A stretch of DNA of 9,480 nucleotides from Candidatus Zixiibacteriota bacterium (GTDB lineage Bacteria; Zixibacteria; MSB-5A5; WJJR01). Of the stretch, positions 5,696 through 9,480 are shown piece by piece. The notes under the pieces were generated by a model. That model had not been told where the DNA came from and did no database searches. It saw only the letters and a program-made list of their open reading frames with translations. The stretch is taken from NCBI GenBank assembly GCA_020058315.1, contig JAGVEK010000439.1, positions 1 to 9,480 on the forward strand, written 5' to 3'. Made by a program: the position numbers and the translations under genes. Position 1 is the first letter of the stretch; each line of letters starts with the position of its first letter.

Positions 5696-8407
5696 ATGAT
5701 CGGCCAGACGATCTCCCATTACAAGATCACCGCCAAGCTCGGCGAAGGCGGAATGGGCGAGGTGTATCTGGCGGTCGACTCCAAGCTCGATCGCAAAGTC
5801 GCACTGAAGTTCCTGCCCCGGCAGATGTCCTCCCAGCCGGACGCCAAGGCCCGGTTCCTGCAGGAAGCCCGTGCCGCCTCCGCTCTCAACCATCCGAACA
5901 TCTGCACGATCTATGACCTCCAGGAAGTCGACAGCCAGATGTTCATCGTCATGGAGTACGTTGAGGGACAGACACTGCGGGACCGGACACAGCCGTTTAC
6001 CCTCAAGCAGGTGGTGGAGATCGGGATCCAGGTGGCCGACGGTTTGGCGGCGGCGCATGAGAAGGGGATTGTCCATCGCGACATCAAGACCGAAAATCTC
6101 ATGATGCGCAAGGACGGTATCGTGCAGATCATGGACTTCGGTCTGGCCAAGCTCCGGGGCGCATCGCGTCTGACCAAGGAAGGCAGCACCGTCGGCACGG
6201 TCGGGTACATGTCCCCCGAACAGGTCCAAGGGTTGGAGACGGATCATCGCACTGATCTGTTTTCCGTAGGAGTCGTCCTCTATGAGTTGATCGCCGGGCA
6301 GTTGCCCTTCAAAGGGGCTCACGAGACTGCCATCATGTACGAGATCCTGAACGTCGATCCGCAGCCTTTATCGGCGATCCGGGATGACATCGAGCCGGAA
6401 CTGGACCGCCTCATCCTCGACTGTTTGCAGAAGAACCCGAACGAGCGCTGTCAATCGGCGCGGGAGATCTCCCGAGACTTGCGGCGCTTCAAGATCGATT
6501 CGGGCCGCAAGCACCAATCCCGTGTATCCACGGTGCGGCCGTCCCTCTCCGTCCGTGAAGGTCTTGCGGCGAGTGGTGCAACAATTACAAGTGGGGGTGG
6601 CGTTGGACGCTTCAAATGGTTCGCGATCGTTGCAGCGGTTGCTGCCGTCGTGACAGCGTCAGCATTCCTTTTCTTCTGGCAAAGGAGTCCCGTCTCGTCG
6701 GTCGTCCACGCGCTGCGCTTCACCATCGCGGCCCCGCCGGGGATGAGTCTTAGCGGGCCGGGCGGCGGCAAGATCGCACTCTCACCGGACGGCCAGCGGC
6801 TGGTATTCGTCGCGGCTGACTCAACCGGGACGAGCCATCTCTGGCTGCGTCCGCTTAATGCTCTGACCGCCGAGCGTCTGTCCGGCACCGACGGTGGATT
6901 CTATCCGTTCTGGGCGCCCGACAGTCGGCAGATTGGCTTCTTTGCCACCGGGAAGCTCAAGAAGATTGACGTGACCGGGGGACCGCCGCTGACGCTGTGC
7001 GATGCACCCGCCGGGCGGGGTGGTACCTGGAACCGTGAAGGAGTCATTGTCTTCGCGCCGAATTGGCTCGGCGGCCTCTCGCGAGTCAGCGCGTCCGGTG
7101 GTATCCCGGTCGCTACTACGCGCACTGATTCACTCCAGAATCAGTGGACACATCGCTGGCCGCATTTTCTCCCTGACGGAAACAGGTTTCTCTATCTCGT
7201 GCGGACTGGATCCGTTACCATCGACAGCAATTCTTGGCTGTGGGTCGGGTCTTTGGACGGCAGCGTGAATCGCGCGTTGATGCGGAGTGTCTCAAATGCC
7301 GGCTACGCTAACGGTCACATCATCTTCCTGCGGGAGAGGACGCTGATGGCGCAGCGATTCGACGCGGGCAAGGCCGAACCGGTTGGCGACCCCGCTCCGG
7401 TGGCCGAGGGAGTCTTCTTCAACGCAGATTACAGCAATGCCGATTTCAGTGTTGCCGAGAACGGTACGCTGGCCTACCAGGCGGGAGACGGGGGTGCCGG
7501 ATACCACCTGATCTGGTTCGATCGCAGTGGCCGCAGGACCGACACTATTGGTGAACCGGGACGGTACCGGAACTGCATGCTCTCCCCCGACGGGCGATTT
7601 CTCGCGGTCGATCTGACGGCGGATGTCTCGGCCAACAACAGTGACGTGTCGGTGTATGACTTGAACCGCGATGTCAAGACGCGCCTGACGTTTGCCCCCG
7701 GCGGTGATGATTATCCAGTGTGGTCTCCCGACGGGAGTCATATCTACTTCAGTTCCAGTCGCGGCGGGTCGAAAAGAGATCTTTATTGCAAGCCATCCAG
7801 TGGAGCGGGGGAGGAACAGCTCCTTCTAACGTCCGACCGGGACAAGTATCCAACAGACTGCGCCCCAGACGGGAGGCATCTCGTGTTTCTCGCCCCCCAA
7901 ACCAGAGGCACCGGGGATGATCTATGGGTTCTTCCCCTCGCCGAGGGAGGCGCGAAGGCGGCCTCTGATCCCATACCGTTCCAGCAGACAGCATTCAGTG
8001 AGGACGATGCGCGCTTCTCCCCGGACGGTCGCTGGCTCGCCTACTATTCGGACGAAACGGGACGCGGAGAAGTCTACGTTCGCCCCCTTGCCGGCGCTGG
8101 GGGCAAGTGGCAGATCTCCACAGAAGCCGGCGATTATCCGTGCTGGCGCCATGATGGCCGCGAGCTGTTCTACCTTAGCGAGAAGAACATGCTGATGGTG
8201 GTCAACGTCAACGGCACCGGATCGTCCTTCGAGGCGGGTCGGCCGCGACCGCTCTTTCAACTGATGAATCCGATCCCGGCATCTACGATTTCACCCTATG
8301 ACGTGACGGCTGACGGTCAGCGATTCGTCATCATCACCGGCGACGCGGGCCAGACCTCAACGATCAACGTCGTCCTGAATTGGAACGCGGAGCTGCGAAC
8401 GAAGTGA
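5696..8407 (+). CDS. Membrane serine/threonine protein kinase with C-terminal PD40/TolB-like beta-propeller
   Basis: 903 aa. Phosphorylates Ser/Thr of unknown cytoplasmic targets. Seen: Hanks-type kinase domain at about 9-270, with Gly loop GEGGMGEV (16-23), ATP-binding Lys38, helix-C Glu57, catalytic loop HRDIKTEN (127-134), DFG at 147-149 and SPE at 173-175. All catalytic residues are present, although Thr132 replaces the usual proline of HRDxKP. A Ser/Arg-rich linker follows, then one transmembrane helix at about 308-328. Outside the membrane come about seven or eight repeats of the PD40 pattern (SPDG at about 363, 630, 677 and 775, with variants near 407, 493, 723 and 817), which should fold as a beta-propeller, probably sensing a ligand or binding protein. 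The start is chosen from the GAGGGTG site and similarity to kinase 2. First gene of a two-kinase operon, overlapping kinase 2 by 4 nt. Substrate and signal cannot be read from sequence. Confidence 0.93.
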   Translation: MIGQTISHYKITAKLGEGGMGEVYLAVDSKLDRKVALKFLPRQMSSQPDAKARFLQEARAASALNHPNICTIYDLQEVDSQMFIVMEYVEGQTLRDRTQPFTLKQVVEIGIQVADGLAAAHEKGIVHRDIKTENLMMRKDGIVQIMDFGLAKLRGASRLTKEGSTVGTVGYMSPEQVQGLETDHRTDLFSVGVVLYELIAGQLPFKGAHETAIMYEILNVDPQPLSAIRDDIEPELDRLILDCLQKNPNERCQSAREISRDLRRFKIDSGRKHQSRVSTVRPSLSVREGLAASGATITSGGGVGRFKWFAIVAAVAAVVTASAFLFFWQRSPVSSVVHALRFTIAAPPGMSLSGPGGGKIALSPDGQRLVFVAADSTGTSHLWLRPLNALTAERLSGTDGGFYPFWAPDSRQIGFFATGKLKKIDVTGGPPLTLCDAPAGRGGTWNREGVIVFAPNWLGGLSRVSASGGIPVATTRTDSLQNQWTHRWPHFLPDGNRFLYLVRTGSVTIDSNSWLWVGSLDGSVNRALMRSVSNAGYANGHIIFLRERTLMAQRFDAGKAEPVGDPAPVAEGVFFNADYSNADFSVAENGTLAYQAGDGGAGYHLIWFDRSGRRTDTIGEPGRYRNCMLSPDGRFLAVDLTADVSANNSDVSVYDLNRDVKTRLTFAPGGDDYPVWSPDGSHIYFSSSRGGSKRDLYCKPSSGAGEEQLLLTSDRDKYPTDCAPDGRHLVFLAPQTRGTGDDLWVLPLAEGGAKAASDPIPFQQTAFSEDDARFSPDGRWLAYYSDETGRGEVYVRPLAGAGGKWQISTEAGDYPCWRHDGRELFYLSEKNMLMVVNVNGTGSSFEAGRPRPLFQLMNPIPASTISPYDVTADGQRFVIITGDAGQTSTINVVLNWNAELRTK

Positions 8408-9480
8408 TCGGCCAGACCATCAGCCATTACAGGATTACCGCCAAGCTGGGATCCGGCGGCATGGGGGAAGTCTACCTGGCGACCGACACGTCTCTGGATC
8501 GCCAAGTGGCTCTGAAGTTCCTGCCGGAATCGCTCCAGAAAGACCCCGAGGCGCGCGAACGACTCATTCGCGAAGCAAAAGCCGCCTCCCGGCTCCGCCA
8601 CAACAACATCCTGACAATCTACTCGGTCGAGCACCATGAGGGCCGCGACTTTATCGTTATGGAATACGTTGAGGGAAGACCCCTCACGGAATCGTCACGG
8701 GAGGAGCACCGCACCATCCCGCAGATTCTCGATCTCGCCACTGCCGTGGCCGATGGACTGCAAAAGGCCCATTCTGCCGGTGTCATCCACCGCGATCTCA
8801 AGCCGGCCAACATCCTAGTCGACAGGGACGGAATTCCGCGCCTCGTCGACTTTGGGCTGGCCAAGGTCCGAGGCACGGACAAACTCACGAAGACCGGATC
8901 GACCCTCGGCACCGTCGCCTACATGTCTCCCGAGCAGGCAACGGGGCAGGACATCGATGCTCGCTCAGACATCTTCTCATTCGGAGCGGTCCTCTATGAG
9001 TTGATTACCGGGCGGACACCGTTCCAAGGCGCTCACGAAGCAGCGATCACCTATGCCATCATTAACGAGGCCGCAGAGCCGATGTCGCGGTTCAAGGCGG
9101 GCGTGCCGACCGAGTTGGAGCGCATCATCGCCAAGTCGCTGGCCAAGTCTCCCGCTGAACGCTACCCATCAGTGGCCGATATGGCTGCTGACCTGCGTGC
9201 GCTTCAACGGGTACAGACTTCCTTTGGCCGAGGGTTCCCGCCACCTCGTCCGCGAGCGCGGAAGCGCACAATTACGGCAGCCATCGTCCTTGGGGTTGCC
9301 ATTCTGGCTGTCGCGGCGCTGGTAACCCGTCACTTCCTGTCTGCCGGAGCGGGAAAGACATCCGAGCGCAAGATGCTCGCGGTGTTGCCGTTCGAGAATC
9401 TAGGAACGCCCGATCAGGAGTACTTTGCTGACGGCATAACCGATGAGATCACTGGGAAACTGGCGTCGATTCATGAACTG
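8404..9480 (+). CDS. Serine/threonine protein kinase with TolB-N-like extracytoplasmic domain, 3' partial
   Basis: 359 codons are visible and the gene runs off the window. The GTG start at 8404 lies within the stop of kinase 1 (GTGA), so translation is probably coupled; GGAG at 8389-8392 may help. Seen: Gly loop GSGGMGEV (16-23), Lys38, Glu57, HRDLKPAN (129-136), DFG at 149-151 and SPE at 175-177, all intact. A basic stretch then leads into a transmembrane helix at about 290-308. After it, AVLPFENLGTPDQEYFADGI (326-345) begins a domain typical of TolB-N-like regions, which in many such kinases and cyclases are followed by TPR repeats. That part is beyond the window. The first 16 residues differ from kinase 1 only at position 1 (start codon type) and 10 (Arg for Lys), marking a tandem duplication. 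The tails are unrelated, so the two probably read different signals. Confidence 0.9.
   Translation, partial: MIGQTISHYRITAKLGSGGMGEVYLATDTSLDRQVALKFLPESLQKDPEARERLIREAKAASRLRHNNILTIYSVEHHEGRDFIVMEYVEGRPLTESSREEHRTIPQILDLATAVADGLQKAHSAGVIHRDLKPANILVDRDGIPRLVDFGLAKVRGTDKLTKTGSTLGTVAYMSPEQATGQDIDARSDIFSFGAVLYELITGRTPFQGAHEAAITYAIINEAAEPMSRFKAGVPTELERIIAKSLAKSPAERYPSVADMAADLRALQRVQTSFGRGFPPPRPRARKRTITAAIVLGVAILAVAALVTRHFLSAGAGKTSERKMLAVLPFENLGTPDQEYFADGITDEITGKLASIHEL

Noticed and set aside
5310..5697. Minus-strand short open frames (70-93 codons) in the intergenic region
   Set aside because: Composition is Arg/Pro/Gly rich without a domain, the frames overlap one another, and no clear Shine-Dalgarno sequence was seen. 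One contains a short hydrophobic stretch, but not enough to call a small membrane protein.
1..9480. CRISPR arrays, tRNA or rRNA genes, insertion sequences, phage or defence genes
   Set aside because: No regularly spaced repeats, no cloverleaf or rRNA-like stretch, and no transposase, integrase or nuclease signatures seen on either strand.

Overview
The window is moderately GC-rich bacterial DNA, densely coded on both strands. It holds five protein genes: a small c-type haem-binding protein, a two-gene glycogen/alpha-glucan operon, and two tandem Hanks-type serine/threonine kinases with extracytoplasmic sensor-like tails. Kinases of this build (N-terminal kinase, one transmembrane helix, then a PD40/TolB-like propeller or a TolB-N-like domain) are very common in Acidobacteria, Gemmatimonadetes and FCB-type candidate phyla such as Zixibacteria and Eisenbacteria. 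I place the source in that broad group by architecture only. No rRNA, tRNA or phylogenetic marker is present to settle it.

Layout: (1) 46-756 (+), membrane-anchored or exported protein with a CxxCH haem motif. (2) 757-837, short convergent gap with a strong hairpin, probably a shared terminator. (3) 838-5313 (-), transcribed right to left: glgB (1,4-alpha-glucan branching enzyme), then 78 bp later a GH57-family glycosidase with a DUF3536-type C-terminal part. (4) 5314-5695, a 382-bp divergent intergenic region with no convincing gene. It contains several inverted repeats, a likely sigma70-type promoter for the kinases, and a hairpin plus T-run reading toward glgB. (5) 5696-8407 (+), kinase 1 with a C-terminal beta-propeller. 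(6) 8404 to the window end (+), kinase 2, which starts with GTG inside the stop codon of kinase 1 (GTGA overlap). It carries a TolB-N-like domain that runs off the window.

Taken together, GlgB and the GH57 enzyme should act on the same alpha-1,4/1,6-glucan store. The kinases are transcribed divergently from the same intergenic region, so shared regulation with glycogen metabolism is possible but is inference only. The two kinase modules are nearly identical at their N termini yet have unrelated tails. This suggests duplication followed by exchange of the sensor domain. I found no CRISPR array, insertion sequence, phage gene or clear defence system. The least explained part of the window is the structured 5314-5695 region.
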